Origin: CAYMUC01 sp964471865
GTDB lineage: Bacteria > Actinomycetota > Acidimicrobiia > Acidimicrobiales > Ilumatobacteraceae
Assembly (NCBI GenBank): GCA_964471865.1
Contig: CAYYHU010000028.1
Coordinates: 1-24,017, forward strand
Length of the DNA: 24,017 bases
Direction of reading: 5' to 3'
Shown here: piece by piece, positions 7,633 to 14,837 of the stretch
Layout of the letters: the number at the start of each line of letters is the position of its first letter
Position numbering within the stretch: the first letter of the stretch is position 1
Made by a program: the position numbers and the translations under genes
Notes under the pieces: generated by a model
Told to the model about the DNA's origin: nothing
Databases searched by the model: none
What the model saw: only the letters and a program-made list of their open reading frames with translations

Positions 7633-9407
7633 CCGCGGTCGTCGGCGGGAGGCTCGATCTGTAGTTCGTGCAGGACGACCTGGGCGATGTCTGCGAACAC
7701 TGGTGCCGCAGCTGTCCCGCCGAATCGGTCACGGGTACTGGGATCGGGTTCGTCGATCGATACGAGAATCGTCACCTGGGGGTCCTGGGCGGGAAGGAAC
7801 CCTACGAAGGACGCAAAGTAGGCCCGGCGACCGAACTCATCGACATAGGTGCCGTTATCGCGCACCTTGTACCCGGTTCCGGTCTTACCAGCCACGCTCA
7901 CCCCGGGGAGTTGCGCAAGGGTGGCGGTACCGGAGCACACGACATCGGTCATCATGTCCGTCATCGTCGCGGCTACCTCAGGGCGGAGCACGTCACGGGT
8001 GGGTGACGGCGGAACCGCCGACAAGTGGCCCTGATCGTCGACGATGGATTGCACGAGCCGTGGCGCGACGTAGGTTCCATTGTTGGCGATCACATTCACC
8101 GCCGAGACCAGTTGCAGCGAGGTAGCGGCGAAGCCGTACCCATACGAGATCGTCATCCGCTCGGTGCCACGAAGGTCCTCAGAGGATTTCAGGATGCCGT
8201 TGGACTCCCCCGGAAGACCGAGATGGGTTTGTTCCCCGAATCCGAAAGCTCGCAGGTAGTCGACTTGACGACGCGACCCCAAAGCCTCCGAGATCTTGAT
8301 CGTGCCGATGTTGGAGGACCGCACCAGGATGTCGCGCACGGTCATCGGTTCGGTTCCATGCGGGTACGCATCGGTGATCCGGAAGTCGTCGACCTCGATG
8401 ACGCCCGGCACCTCGAAGGTCGTGTCGGGGGTGACCGCGCCATCGTTGAGCCCAGCCGCCGTGGTGATGACCTTGGCCACCGATCCGGGTTCGAAGGCCG
8501 CGACGGCAGTGAAGTTCGCAGCCGTCACACGAGCGGGCTGACCATCGCTGCGCTCGACGCTGCCCACAGCCAGGAGCTCTCCGGTCTGGGAATCCATGAC
8601 GATCGCAGTACCTCGACGGGCGCCGAGACGATCGACCCGATCGAGAAGTGCCCGCTCGACCTGGAACTGGATGGAGCGGTCGAGGGTGAGAACCAGATCG
8701 TCTCCGGGTTCGGGAGCTTGCACGGTGCGACGCCCCGTGGGGATGGAACGCCCGTCACCATCGAGTTCCCGCTGAACGGTGCCGTCGACACCGGTCAATT
8801 CATCGTCGAACAGCAACTCGAGACCTGAAATCCCGACTCCGTCGGGATCGGTGCGTCCCAGGACTCCCCGAGCCAGATCACCACCGGTGGAGACCCGTTT
8901 GGGTTCGACGTAACTGAAGATCCCCGGGAGATCCAAAGCGAGAACGGTCTCTGCGAGTTCGGGAGTCACCTGCCGCACCACATAGGCGAACCGTGACGTC
9001 GGTGAGTCGAGTCGTTGTGCGAGATCGGCGATGCGTTCGGGCCCCAGCCCCAAGAGACCGCCGAGAACTCCAGCGGTGCCCCGCGGGTCGCGAACATAAC
9101 GAGGATCCGCGGCAATGGTCTGACTCGGCACCGACAGGGCCAACTCGACGCCATTGCGATCGAACAGGGTGCCGCGTTCAGCCCGCAGCGTCTCGGTGCG
9201 CAACCGCTGACCGATCGATGCCTCCCGGTAAGCGTCGGCTTGGACCGTTTGGAGCAGCACGACCCGGGTCAACACCCCGCCCATGACGAGGGCGACCGCC
9301 AAGGCCATGCCGATGAGGCGCCGGCGGAGCCGACCCTCATGACGTGTCGGTTTCATGCGAGACGAACCCGACCGACCTGGCGAAGGCCGCTTCACGGACC
9401 GACCCAC
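7617..9407 (-). CDS. ftsI: Septal penicillin-binding protein, transpeptidase FtsI (PBP3 class)
   Basis: FtsI is the class B penicillin-binding protein that cross-links septal peptidoglycan and partners FtsW. The 596-residue protein has a basic N-terminal tail, one signal-anchor helix (about residues 31-52), a pedestal/dimerisation region beginning with RAERGTLFDRNG (75-86), and a C-terminal transpeptidase domain. The three catalytic motifs are visible: SVAK with Ser309 and Lys312, SSN at 364-366, and KTG at 508-510. The start is GTG at 9407: AAGGAG lies 5 nt upstream, and the frame overlaps the upstream ftsL-like gene by 16 nt. A GTG at 9395 would give a GTGA overlap but sits 17 nt from that site. 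No PASTA domains follow; the protein ends after the transpeptidase domain. Confidence 0.95.
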   Translation of the reverse strand: MGRSVKRPSPGRSGSSRMKPTRHEGRLRRRLIGMALAVALVMGGVLTRVVLLQTVQADAYREASIGQRLRTETLRAERGTLFDRNGVELALSVPSQTIAADPRYVRDPRGTAGVLGGLLGLGPERIADLAQRLDSPTSRFAYVVRQVTPELAETVLALDLPGIFSYVEPKRVSTGGDLARGVLGRTDPDGVGISGLELLFDDELTGVDGTVQRELDGDGRSIPTGRRTVQAPEPGDDLVLTLDRSIQFQVERALLDRVDRLGARRGTAIVMDSQTGELLAVGSVERSDGQPARVTAANFTAVAAFEPGSVAKVITTAAGLNDGAVTPDTTFEVPGVIEVDDFRITDAYPHGTEPMTVRDILVRSSNIGTIKISEALGSRRQVDYLRAFGFGEQTHLGLPGESNGILKSSEDLRGTERMTISYGYGFAATSLQLVSAVNVIANNGTYVAPRLVQSIVDDQGHLSAVPPSPTRDVLRPEVAATMTDMMTDVVCSGTATLAQLPGVSVAGKTGTGYKVRDNGTYVDEFGRRAYFASFVGFLPAQDPQVTILVSIDEPDPSTRDRFGGTAAAPVFADIAQVVLHELQIEPPADDRGCVES

Positions 9408-9862
9408 AGGGTCTCCTTCACCTGGCGATAGGCGTCGAGAGGGCTGTCCAGCGGATCTGCGGCCACCCGGTCGAGTCCTGATGTCGCCGCGGCCACTTCG
9501 GCACGGACCTCAGCAGGGACGTCGAGGTATTCGGTCTTCAACCCGGGAATCAGACCCAGGGCCCACGCTCGTTGCGACAGCCGCTCGGGCGCTGCGAGTT
9601 CGGCTCGTTCGCGCCGCAACACGTCATACCGCTCTCGTTCGGTGGCGACCTGACGATCCAACACATCGAGTTGCAGTTGGCGTTCGGCGAGACGCGTGTG
9701 GAACACCGTGACCGCCATCATCGTGGCGATGACGGTGGCCAATGAGACCAGAGCGACACCGAAGAAGCGACGGCGTCCGGCGACGACCTCGAGGCGAGGG
9801 GCCGGTGATTCGACCGCAAGAGCGCGATGACGTACTGCCGGATTCGACGCCGATCGGGCCAT
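9392..9862 (-). CDS. FtsL/DivIC-like septum protein
   Basis: This is a 156-residue bitopic protein. A basic cytoplasmic part of about 35 residues is followed by one membrane helix (FFGVALVSLATVIATMMAVT). Next comes a coiled-coil-prone stretch rich in Arg, Glu and Leu (RLAERQLQLDVLDRQVATER and onward), ending with a short block around RLSQRAWALGLIPG. This layout is typical of FtsL/DivIC, which form a complex with FtsQ and activate FtsWI. Sequence conservation in this family is weak, so the call rests on architecture and on position between rsmH and ftsI, where ftsL normally lies. The ATG at 9862 begins 1 nt after the rsmH stop; the frame is open further upstream to 9931, inside rsmH. It ends inside ftsI, and its last codons hold the ribosome site of ftsI. 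Confidence 0.82.
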   Translation of the reverse strand: MARSASNPAVRHRALAVESPAPRLEVVAGRRRFFGVALVSLATVIATMMAVTVFHTRLAERQLQLDVLDRQVATERERYDVLRRERAELAAPERLSQRAWALGLIPGLKTEYLDVPAEVRAEVAAATSGLDRVAADPLDSPLDAYRQVKETLWVGP

Positions 9863-9863
9863 G

Positions 9864-10820
9864 TCAGCGCCAACCCTCGGTACCGGTATCGCCGAGACGC
9901 TCCGCAACCCGCAACCGAGCCGACGCTGCACGCGGGTTCGCAGCGATTTCGTCGGAACTCGGCCGCGACGGGGCTCGTACCAACCTCAGCGTGCGCACCG
10001 CTCCGCAGACGCACGGAAGGTCGTCGGGACAACCACAGCCGCCCGTGACCCCGGCTCGGAAGCGCTCCTTGACGAGCCGGTCCTCACCGGAATGGTACGA
10101 CAGGACCGCAATGCGCCCACCGGGAGCCAACACCGCAATGGCGTCATCGAGAGCCCCGGGTAGTTGTTCGAGTTCCCGATTGACTTCGATACGGATCGCT
10201 TGGAACGTCCGCTTGGCCGGATGACCGCCCCGACGTCGAGCGGGCGCCGGAATGGCGCTGACGACCACGGCAGCGAGCTGGGCGGTGGTCTCGATGGGAC
10301 GCGCAGCGACGATCGCTTTGGCGATGCGGCGAGCCCACCGTTCATCGGCGTGATCTCGAAGAATTCCCGCCAGTCGAGACTCGTCGTAGCCATTGACGAC
10401 ATCGGCGGCCGACCAGACGTCGTCGGGGTCCATCCGCATGTCCAAGGGGGCGTCATGACGATACGAGAATCCGCGCTCGGCCTCGTCGAACTGGGGTGAG
10501 GACACCCCGAGATCGAACACCGCTCCCGACACGTGTTCGATCTCGTTGTCATCGAGGGCATCGCGCAGGGACTCGAAGCGCCCCCGGTGGAGCCGCACAC
10601 GGGATCCAAAACGCGCCAGACGTTCACGAGCAGCCGACAGCGCCCGCGGATCTCGATCGATACCCAGGACATCGAGGTCCTCACGCTCGTCGAGGATCGC
10701 CTCACTGTGGCCCCCTCCCCCAAGGGTGGCGTCGACCACCGTCCCGGGGGGCACATGGCGCATGACCTCGGTGATCTCCTCGCGCATCACGGTGCGGTGT
10801 TCGAAGTCCGACATCGTCAT
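9864..10820 (-). CDS. rsmH: 16S rRNA (cytosine(1402)-N4)-methyltransferase RsmH (MraW)
   Basis: RsmH methylates N4 of cytidine 1402 in the decoding centre of 16S rRNA using S-adenosylmethionine. The 318-residue product has the N-terminal HRTVMREE block, SAM loop DATLGGGGHSEAIL, acidic ribose-binding segment VLGIDRDPRAL, FDLGVSSPQFD, RGFSYRHDAPLDMRMD, the helical insertion with RRGGHPAKRTFQAIRIEVN, and the C-terminal VLSYHSGEDRLVK. Length and motif order match the family. ATG at 10820 overlaps the mraZ stop as ATGA, with a GGTGG stretch close upstream. As second gene of the cluster it fits the canonical mraZ-rsmH-ftsL order. Confidence 0.96.
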   Translation of the reverse strand: MTMSDFEHRTVMREEITEVMRHVPPGTVVDATLGGGGHSEAILDEREDLDVLGIDRDPRALSAARERLARFGSRVRLHRGRFESLRDALDDNEIEHVSGAVFDLGVSSPQFDEAERGFSYRHDAPLDMRMDPDDVWSAADVVNGYDESRLAGILRDHADERWARRIAKAIVAARPIETTAQLAAVVVSAIPAPARRRGGHPAKRTFQAIRIEVNRELEQLPGALDDAIAVLAPGGRIAVLSYHSGEDRLVKERFRAGVTGGCGCPDDLPCVCGAVRTLRLVRAPSRPSSDEIAANPRAASARLRVAERLGDTGTEGWR

Positions 10821-11242
10821 GATCCACCCGCCATTGCGCTCGTGCCCTCGGAGCTCATGTGCTCGAACCGATCAGGGCGCCAGATCTCCAGACGGTCGTA
10901 GGCGCCAGCCACGACGACGGCAGCGTCGAGCTCCAGTCCGGCGTAGTCCCGCAACTTCTCGTCCACGTTGATGCGGCCTTGGCCATCCACACGCACCTCG
11001 ACGGTGCGCGCCGCCTTGGCCCGCATCTCGTCCCGGCTCATCTCACCGCGGCGCACTCTTGCCAACATCTCGATGGCATCAGCTTCGAAATCGGCTGCCG
11101 TGAGAACGTCGACACATTGGTCCTGACCCAGAGTCAAGTAGCAGACGGGCTCGAGACGTCGACGGAACGCAGCCGGCAACGCCAATCGACCCTTGGGGTC
11201 GAGTTGGCGCTCATGCGCCCCGACGAAGTAGGTGCCATCCAC
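10817..11242 (-). CDS. mraZ: Transcriptional regulator MraZ
   Basis: MraZ is a DNA-binding ring-forming protein of the AbrB-like fold that controls the dcw operon it heads. I use the GTG at 11242, giving 141 residues, the usual length. The frame is open to 11434, but the extra 64 residues are not MraZ-like and would be encoded across the operator region. The two tandem MraZ half-domains are visible: VGAHERQLDPKGRLALPAAFR near the N-terminus and VDGQGRINVDEKLRDYAGL in the second half, each with the D-x-x-G-R-x-x-x core. A purine-rich CGAGAG lies about 11 nt upstream. The gene follows a leader of over 100 nt after the candidate promoter and box array, so autoregulation is likely. Confidence 0.94.
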   Translation of the reverse strand: MDGTYFVGAHERQLDPKGRLALPAAFRRRLEPVCYLTLGQDQCVDVLTAADFEADAIEMLARVRRGEMSRDEMRAKAARTVEVRVDGQGRINVDEKLRDYAGLELDAAVVVAGAYDRLEIWRPDRFEHMSSEGTSAMAGGS

Positions 11243-11366
11243 TGCCGTTATCGCTCTCGTTCTCCGCTGCTCTCGTCCTGGTGATCGCCGTCGAGGGGCC
11301 ACCGTGACCACCTCGAACCGCCGGGGAACGACCACCCCCGTCGGGGCGCGGGGCGCGTCTTCGACG

Positions 11367-11433
11367 CCCCACGACGCCCCACTTTGCCCCCCACAGGCCC
11401 CCAATGTCAACCATTTCCCCCCACTTCGCGCCA
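11367..11433 (-). promoter_or_regulatory. MraZ-box array: seven phased TGGNN repeats
   Basis: Read on the minus strand, TGG begins at 11433, 11423, 11413, 11403, 11393, 11381 and 11371. The pentamers are TGGCG, TGGGG, TGGTT, then four TGGGG. Spacing is exactly 10 bp except one 12-bp step, and a CGGGG continues the phase at 11443. MraZ is known to bind direct TGGGN repeats separated by 5 bp upstream of its own gene, which matches closely. A TTGACA hexamer sits inside the array, so binding would cover the promoter and repress it. Assignment to MraZ is inference from known operator form and position. Confidence 0.8.
11381..11410 (-). promoter_or_regulatory. Candidate dcw operon promoter
   Basis: On the minus strand a perfect TTGACA (-35) occupies 11410-11405, followed after 18 nt by CAAAGT at 11386-11381, a weak -10 matching the consensus at A2, A4 and T6. 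Transcription would start near 11374, giving a leader of about 130 nt before the mraZ GTG. The -35 lies within the phased TGG boxes. The -35 is convincing; the -10 is poor. Confidence 0.5.
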
Positions 11434-11482
11434 CGACTCCCCGCAGATGGGCGGTTTCACCCGCTCTGAGCGACGATGCGAC

Positions 11483-11507
11483 TGAGCGATGAGTGACTCT
11501 GCGCTCA
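11483..11507. repeat. Imperfect 25-bp inverted repeat, possible operator
   Basis: Outer arms TGAGCG (11483-11488) and CGCTCA (11502-11507) flank inner arms GAGT and ACTC around a single central base at 11495; only two positions per arm are mismatched. CTGAGCGA also occurs as a direct repeat starting at 11466 and 11482. It lies between the divergent mraZ and DUF2071 promoters and has no T-run, so an operator is more likely than a terminator. Confidence 0.45.
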
Positions 11508-11644
11508 TGGGCGCCGTGGCGTATGGGCCTTCGACCCCAGCATCGAGGGTGAGCCGTCAGATCGACAGCGGGAGCTCTCCCCCACGGTTCGTGACCACTC
11601 TCGACGGGGTCGCGGTCCAGTGCGTTGTCGGGATCGTCATGACT

Positions 11645-11669
11645 GTGCAGACGAGGACAGCGGTACCGT
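11645..11669 (+). promoter_or_regulatory. Weak candidate promoter for the DUF2071 gene
   Basis: A TACCGT hexamer at 11664-11669 fits the TAnnnT -10 pattern common in actinobacteria. No good -35 is present; GTGCAG and TGACTG near 11640-11650 are poor matches. A start of transcription near 11676 would lie 8 nt before a GTG (11684) in frame with the DUF2071 gene. Support is weak. Confidence 0.22.
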
Positions 11670-11773
11670 GAGCGTGTGACGGCGTGGCTTCCTCGGCAGG
11701 ATTCGACGGATCACGGCGAAGCGGCAGCCCTCGAACGTCCGACCTGCAGACGAGCCATGCCCGCGAGAGCCCG

Positions 11774-12550
11774 ATGAGTCCGCCTGAGAGCGACCCGGCA
11801 CGATGGTCACCTGACGCCCCGGCGACGACTCAGGCTCCGATGGGAGCGGTGACGAGATGCGTCATGGTCCAGCGATGGAGCGACGTCGTGTTCTGCCACT
11901 GGCGCATGGAACCCACAGCCGTTCAGAGACTTCTCCCTGGCGGGATCGAGGTCGATACCTTCGACGGATCGGCATGGGTGGGGCTCATTCCGTTCCAGAT
12001 GCAGGGTCTCGGGATTCCTCGATGGGCGCCGATGCCCCATGTCGGCTCGTTTCCCGAAGTCAACGTGCGCACCTATGTGCGCGCCGGTGATCGCCGAGGT
12101 GTCTGGTTCCTGTCGCTCGATATCGACCGGTGGCTTCCCGCTGTCGTCGCTCGGGTGGGTTACCGCATCCCGTACTGCGTGGGCGACGTCCGCCATGTGC
12201 GTGTTGGCGATCGAGTTCTCTCCCATGTCGATCGCCGCTGGCCGCGCGCCGAGGGGGCGACAGCCTCGCTGTCGGTCCGGATCGGAGATCTGGCTCCCGA
12301 TGACGAACTCACGCGCTTCTTGACCGCTCGATGGGGCCTGGTGGCGCGGCCGCTTCGCGGACGCCCGATCTGGGCTCCGGTGGACCATCCCCCGTGGGTC
12401 CTGCACCGCGCCACGGTGAGTGAGATCGACACTGGCGTCGTGATCGCGGCCGGCCTACCGATGCCAGAGGGCGAACCACATGTGCTGTTTTCCCCGGGGG
12501 TGCCGGTCCGGATCGGAGCGCCCCGACGTCTCGATCCGTCCGTACGGTGA
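11774..12550 (+). CDS. DUF2071 (YqjF-like) family protein
   Basis: The 258-residue product matches the DUF2071 family, which shares the acetoacetate-decarboxylase-like fold and has no settled biochemical role. Recognisable blocks are RWSDVVFCHWRMEPTAVQRL, LPGGIEVDTFDGSAWVGLIP, the PEVNVRTYVR segment, GVWFLSLDIDRW, and the C-terminal VLFSPGVPVRIGAPRR. The start is uncertain: ATG 11774 has GAGAG just upstream and leaves about 30 residues before the conserved domain. A GTG at 11684 adds 30 residues, and an ATG at 11840 begins close to the domain. It is monocistronic, divergent from the dcw operon and convergent with the lipoprotein gene, so it gives no functional context. Confidence 0.85.
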   Translation: MSPPESDPARWSPDAPATTQAPMGAVTRCVMVQRWSDVVFCHWRMEPTAVQRLLPGGIEVDTFDGSAWVGLIPFQMQGLGIPRWAPMPHVGSFPEVNVRTYVRAGDRRGVWFLSLDIDRWLPAVVARVGYRIPYCVGDVRHVRVGDRVLSHVDRRWPRAEGATASLSVRIGDLAPDDELTRFLTARWGLVARPLRGRPIWAPVDHPPWVLHRATVSEIDTGVVIAAGLPMPEGEPHVLFSPGVPVRIGAPRRLDPSVR

Positions 12551-12588
12551 GTCGTCGGGTGCGCTTGGGCGATCTCGTAGAGGTTTAC

Positions 12589-12605
12589 CCCCCGCTCACC
12601 GGGGG
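12589..12605. terminator. Candidate bidirectional hairpin between convergent genes
   Basis: CCCCCG (12589-12594) pairs with CGGGGG (12600-12605) around the 5-nt loop CTCAC. It lies between the stop of the DUF2071 gene and the end of the convergent lipoprotein gene, where a shared terminator is expected. There is no T-run on either strand, so it is a GC hairpin rather than a classical intrinsic terminator. Confidence 0.4.
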
Positions 12606-12617
12606 CCGAAGTAGCCC

Positions 12618-13892
12618 TCAGCGAGTGGCGAAGTAGAAGCGCTGACCGTCCTGATCCGTCGACACCATGGGTCCGGCGTCGACATCGGCGGCGGGGATCG
12701 AGAAGCACAACAGGCCCGTCAACGTTCCACCCACGAAGATTTCGGTCATGTCGTCAAAGGCCTCAGGAATCACCCCGCACCCACTCGAACTCGGTGAGTG
12801 GATCCGCAGCCCTTGAGGACCGAACAGGTCCCATGTCACGTTCAACCAGGGGGCGAGGGGTTCCTTGTCCGCCTGGATCAGGGTCAGCGCGAAGGGCACT
12901 CCGTAGAACACGTTCCCCGTGGCCGGTGGATCGTTGAACATGTTCTCCGCCATCACGGCTTCGGTGATATCGCGACCGGGGCCCGTGACCGTCGCCTCCC
13001 AGACGCTGGCATCCGCGTCACCGAAGGTGCTCAAGGTCACTGCATACGCTTCGCCCACCGGTACGGGGTTGGACCGGCTTGCGGTTTCGCCCGATCCGTC
13101 AGGCGCAAAGACATCGCCGCTGTATGCCGACACCTCGGGGCCGATCCCGTCGCCGGTGGTGGCGAGGTAGATCCGGTCGTCGCCAGGCTCCGTGGTCAAC
13201 AACGGTCCCCCATCGACCTCGTCACGGGGAAGCGAGAAACACATGAGGCCTTCGACCGCACCACCGACGTACAGCTCGACGGTGTCGTCGAGAGCTCCGG
13301 GCACGACCCCACACGACGTGTTGAAACTGTCGTAGAGCTTGAGACCCGCAGGTCCAAACACCTCCCACGAGATGTTGAGCCATGGAGCCAGGGGTTCCTT
13401 GTTGGCGCCGACGAGCACGATGCGCACCGGGACCCCAAAAAAGACGTTTCCATCCTCAGGCGGATCGTTGAACATGTTCTCGGCCATCACCGCGTCGGTG
13501 ATGTCAGCACCGGCGCCCATCACCGTGACCTCCCACAGGCTGTCATCGGCATCCCCGTAGGTCGACAACCCGAAGACGAATCCCGAACCCACCGGAGCGG
13601 GATCCTGACGGGAGCCTCCCGTCGATTCCGGGACGGCGGGTGCGTCATCGGATGGTGACGTCGTCTCCACCTCGGATTCGACCGCCGCAACGGTGGTGTC
13701 GGAGCCGGTCTCCCCGGGCGCATCATCCTCGGCCACTGATGTCACGACACTGTCACGGGAATCAGCTGCGTCATCGCCGGCGTCATCCGAGCTCGACGTG
13801 CAACCTGCTCCCGCAGCGACGAGGACGAGTCCGGCCACAACACTCGAGAAGCGCCGTCGGCGGCTCGTATCACGGCCCTGGTCGCGCCTCAT
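12618..13892 (-). CDS. Lipoprotein with two tandem DUF4352-like domains
   Basis: From the ATG at 13892 this is a 424-residue exported lipoprotein. An Arg-rich n-region containing SRRRRF precedes a hydrophobic h-region and the lipobox AGAGC, with Cys31 the predicted lipid site; the Arg cluster could also suit Tat export. Residues 32-95 are an acidic Ser/Thr/Asp linker. Then follow two copies of the same domain (about 100-245 and 278-423). Each has WEVTV or WEATV, AVMAENMFNDPP, GNVFxGVP, KEPLAPWLN, one CGV and one CFS cysteine likely to pair, and an ending like YLAT or YFAT. The pattern resembles DUF4352, a beta-sandwich domain of secreted Gram-positive lipoproteins. An upstream GTG at 13955 would bury the signal peptide, so I reject it. 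Function is unknown; ligand binding or an adhesion role would be guesses. Confidence 0.82.
   Translation of the reverse strand: MRRDQGRDTSRRRRFSSVVAGLVLVAAGAGCTSSSDDAGDDAADSRDSVVTSVAEDDAPGETGSDTTVAAVESEVETTSPSDDAPAVPESTGGSRQDPAPVGSGFVFGLSTYGDADDSLWEVTVMGAGADITDAVMAENMFNDPPEDGNVFFGVPVRIVLVGANKEPLAPWLNISWEVFGPAGLKLYDSFNTSCGVVPGALDDTVELYVGGAVEGLMCFSLPRDEVDGGPLLTTEPGDDRIYLATTGDGIGPEVSAYSGDVFAPDGSGETASRSNPVPVGEAYAVTLSTFGDADASVWEATVTGPGRDITEAVMAENMFNDPPATGNVFYGVPFALTLIQADKEPLAPWLNVTWDLFGPQGLRIHSPSSSGCGVIPEAFDDMTEIFVGGTLTGLLCFSIPAADVDAGPMVSTDQDGQRFYFATR
12624..13595 (-). repeat. In-gene tandem duplication, two ~438-bp units
   Basis: Unit one spans 13158-13595 and unit two 12624-13061 (minus strand), offset by 534 bp. 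A GGATCGTTGAACATGTTCTC 20-mer occurs in both units on the plus strand, near 12928 and 13462. The protein copies align end to end without gaps in the central block, so this is a duplication of a whole domain with a 32-residue linker. Confidence 0.85.
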
Positions 13893-14095
13893 GACGGGAG
13901 TCGACTCTCGTCGATGGACGAACGATCCTGATGTGTCACGGCGATCGTCTAGCACAGGGCCTGACCATCACGTCATCCCGAGCCCCCAACTCGATGACGG
14001 TTCTTGTCCCTGCGACCTCGATCATGGTCCCAAGCCCAGCGCGATTCTGGCACCGGCCGCCGTTCACCCCGGGATCGCCGCGGCACTTCGCCACC
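13893..14095 (-). other. Intergenic region upstream of the lipoprotein gene
   Basis: About 200 bases between the lipoate-ligase-like gene and the lipoprotein gene, both on the minus strand. GAGAG about 13 nt before the ATG at 13892 is a poor ribosome site. I see no convincing -35/-10 pair. Confidence 0.4.
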
Positions 14096-14110
14096 TCATC
14101 GCGTGAGGTG
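14092..14110 (-). terminator. Perfect 7-bp hairpin overlapping a stop codon
   Basis: CACCTCA (14092-14098) and TGAGGTG (14104-14110) form a perfect stem with a 5-nt loop. The stop codon of the lipoate-ligase-like gene (14096-14098) lies inside it. No T-run follows on the minus strand, so efficient intrinsic termination is doubtful. Confidence 0.3.
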
Positions 14111-14767
14111 ATCGTCGAGAGCATGGCGAAGATCCACGATGGCGTCGGGAGTCGCCAGGTGATTCCAGTCGGCGACATCACCGAGATGGCCCCCAAAGGG
14201 ATGGCCCGGCGCCAGAACCTCGAGGAGACGATCAGGCTGCCAGGCGAGATACATCGCGCATTGGAATCGCGCCACGCCTCGACTTCGACGCTGACTGATA
14301 CCCACCAACTTGTGATCACCGAGCACCACTTCGCCGGGTCCCAGACCGGCAAAGCACACGAGTCGACCTCGATCACGTTCGATCAGTGGCCCTCGATACA
14401 CATCGAGTCCGGAGATCTCACCTGCGATCTCGGTGATCGCAGCGACCCACGCATCCCCGACCCACCACATCGCCCGACCAACATCGTCGTCCCAGCGAGG
14501 GTCGTCGCGGGTGATGACCACATCGAGCCACAGAACCTCCCCGGGCCACAACATGACCGCTCCACCTCCGGAACGGCGCCGCACGATGTCGATACCGAGC
14601 TCGCCACAGCGGTTGTGATCCACGACAGCATCGGACTGGGTCGATCCCAGGACCAGTGCAGGCGACTCCACGTCGAACCACCACAGATACCGTCCGGGTT
14701 CGGTGGGGAGTTCGCGAGCGTGAAACGACGCCGCGTTCCCTCGGACCCGATCGATGATCACCTCCAT
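14096..14767 (-). CDS. Lipoate--protein ligase A family protein
   Basis: This 223-residue protein belongs to the biotin/lipoate ligase (BPL/LplA/LipB) fold, whose members attach lipoate or octanoate to lysines of carrier domains in the cytoplasm. It has the signature RRRSGGGAVML (63-73), a CFAGLGPGEV block (138-147), and GDHKLVGISQRR (150-161), in which Lys153 is the conserved catalytic lysine. LplA proteins often carry a separate C-terminal accessory domain; at 223 residues this one has only the catalytic domain, so it may be an amidotransferase or a short ligase rather than a full LplA. No lipoyl-domain substrate or lipA is nearby. The gene follows the HNH gene after about 70 nt and may share its transcript. 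Confidence 0.8.
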   Translation of the reverse strand: MEVIIDRVRGNAASFHARELPTEPGRYLWWFDVESPALVLGSTQSDAVVDHNRCGELGIDIVRRRSGGGAVMLWPGEVLWLDVVITRDDPRWDDDVGRAMWWVGDAWVAAITEIAGEISGLDVYRGPLIERDRGRLVCFAGLGPGEVVLGDHKLVGISQRRSRGVARFQCAMYLAWQPDRLLEVLAPGHPFGGHLGDVADWNHLATPDAIVDLRHALDDHLTR

Positions 14768-14837
14768 GGCTGGCTCCGACGCTCGGGGAGCGTGGACAGG
14801 TCCACGACCGATTCCGCCACCGGGCGAGGACCCGGGC

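Larger units (their letters stand above)
11243..11773. other. Intergenic control region between mraZ and the DUF2071 gene
   Basis: This stretch of about 530 bases separates divergent genes. From left to right it holds the mraZ leader with a GC-rich hairpin (11351-11370: GCGTC/GACGC stem extended by GGG/CCC across a one-base bulge). Next are the phased TGGNN boxes with an embedded TTGACA, then an imperfect 25-bp inverted repeat at 11483-11507. The right-hand part probably holds the DUF2071 promoter. A 60-codon frame at 11489-11671 shows no recognisable family and I do not call it. Confidence 0.7.

Noticed and set aside
11243..11434. N-terminal extension of mraZ to a start at 11434
   Set aside because: It would run through the MraZ boxes, adds 64 residues unlike any MraZ, and GTG 11242 gives the normal length.
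11489..11671. 60-codon frame in the mraZ/DUF2071 intergenic region
   Set aside because: No ribosome site, no recognisable motif, and it overlaps the inverted repeat and probable promoter.
12798..13658. 286-codon plus-strand frame opposite the lipoprotein
   Set aside because: It shows internal repetition only because the lipoprotein gene is duplicated; the minus frame has a lipobox and domain motifs.
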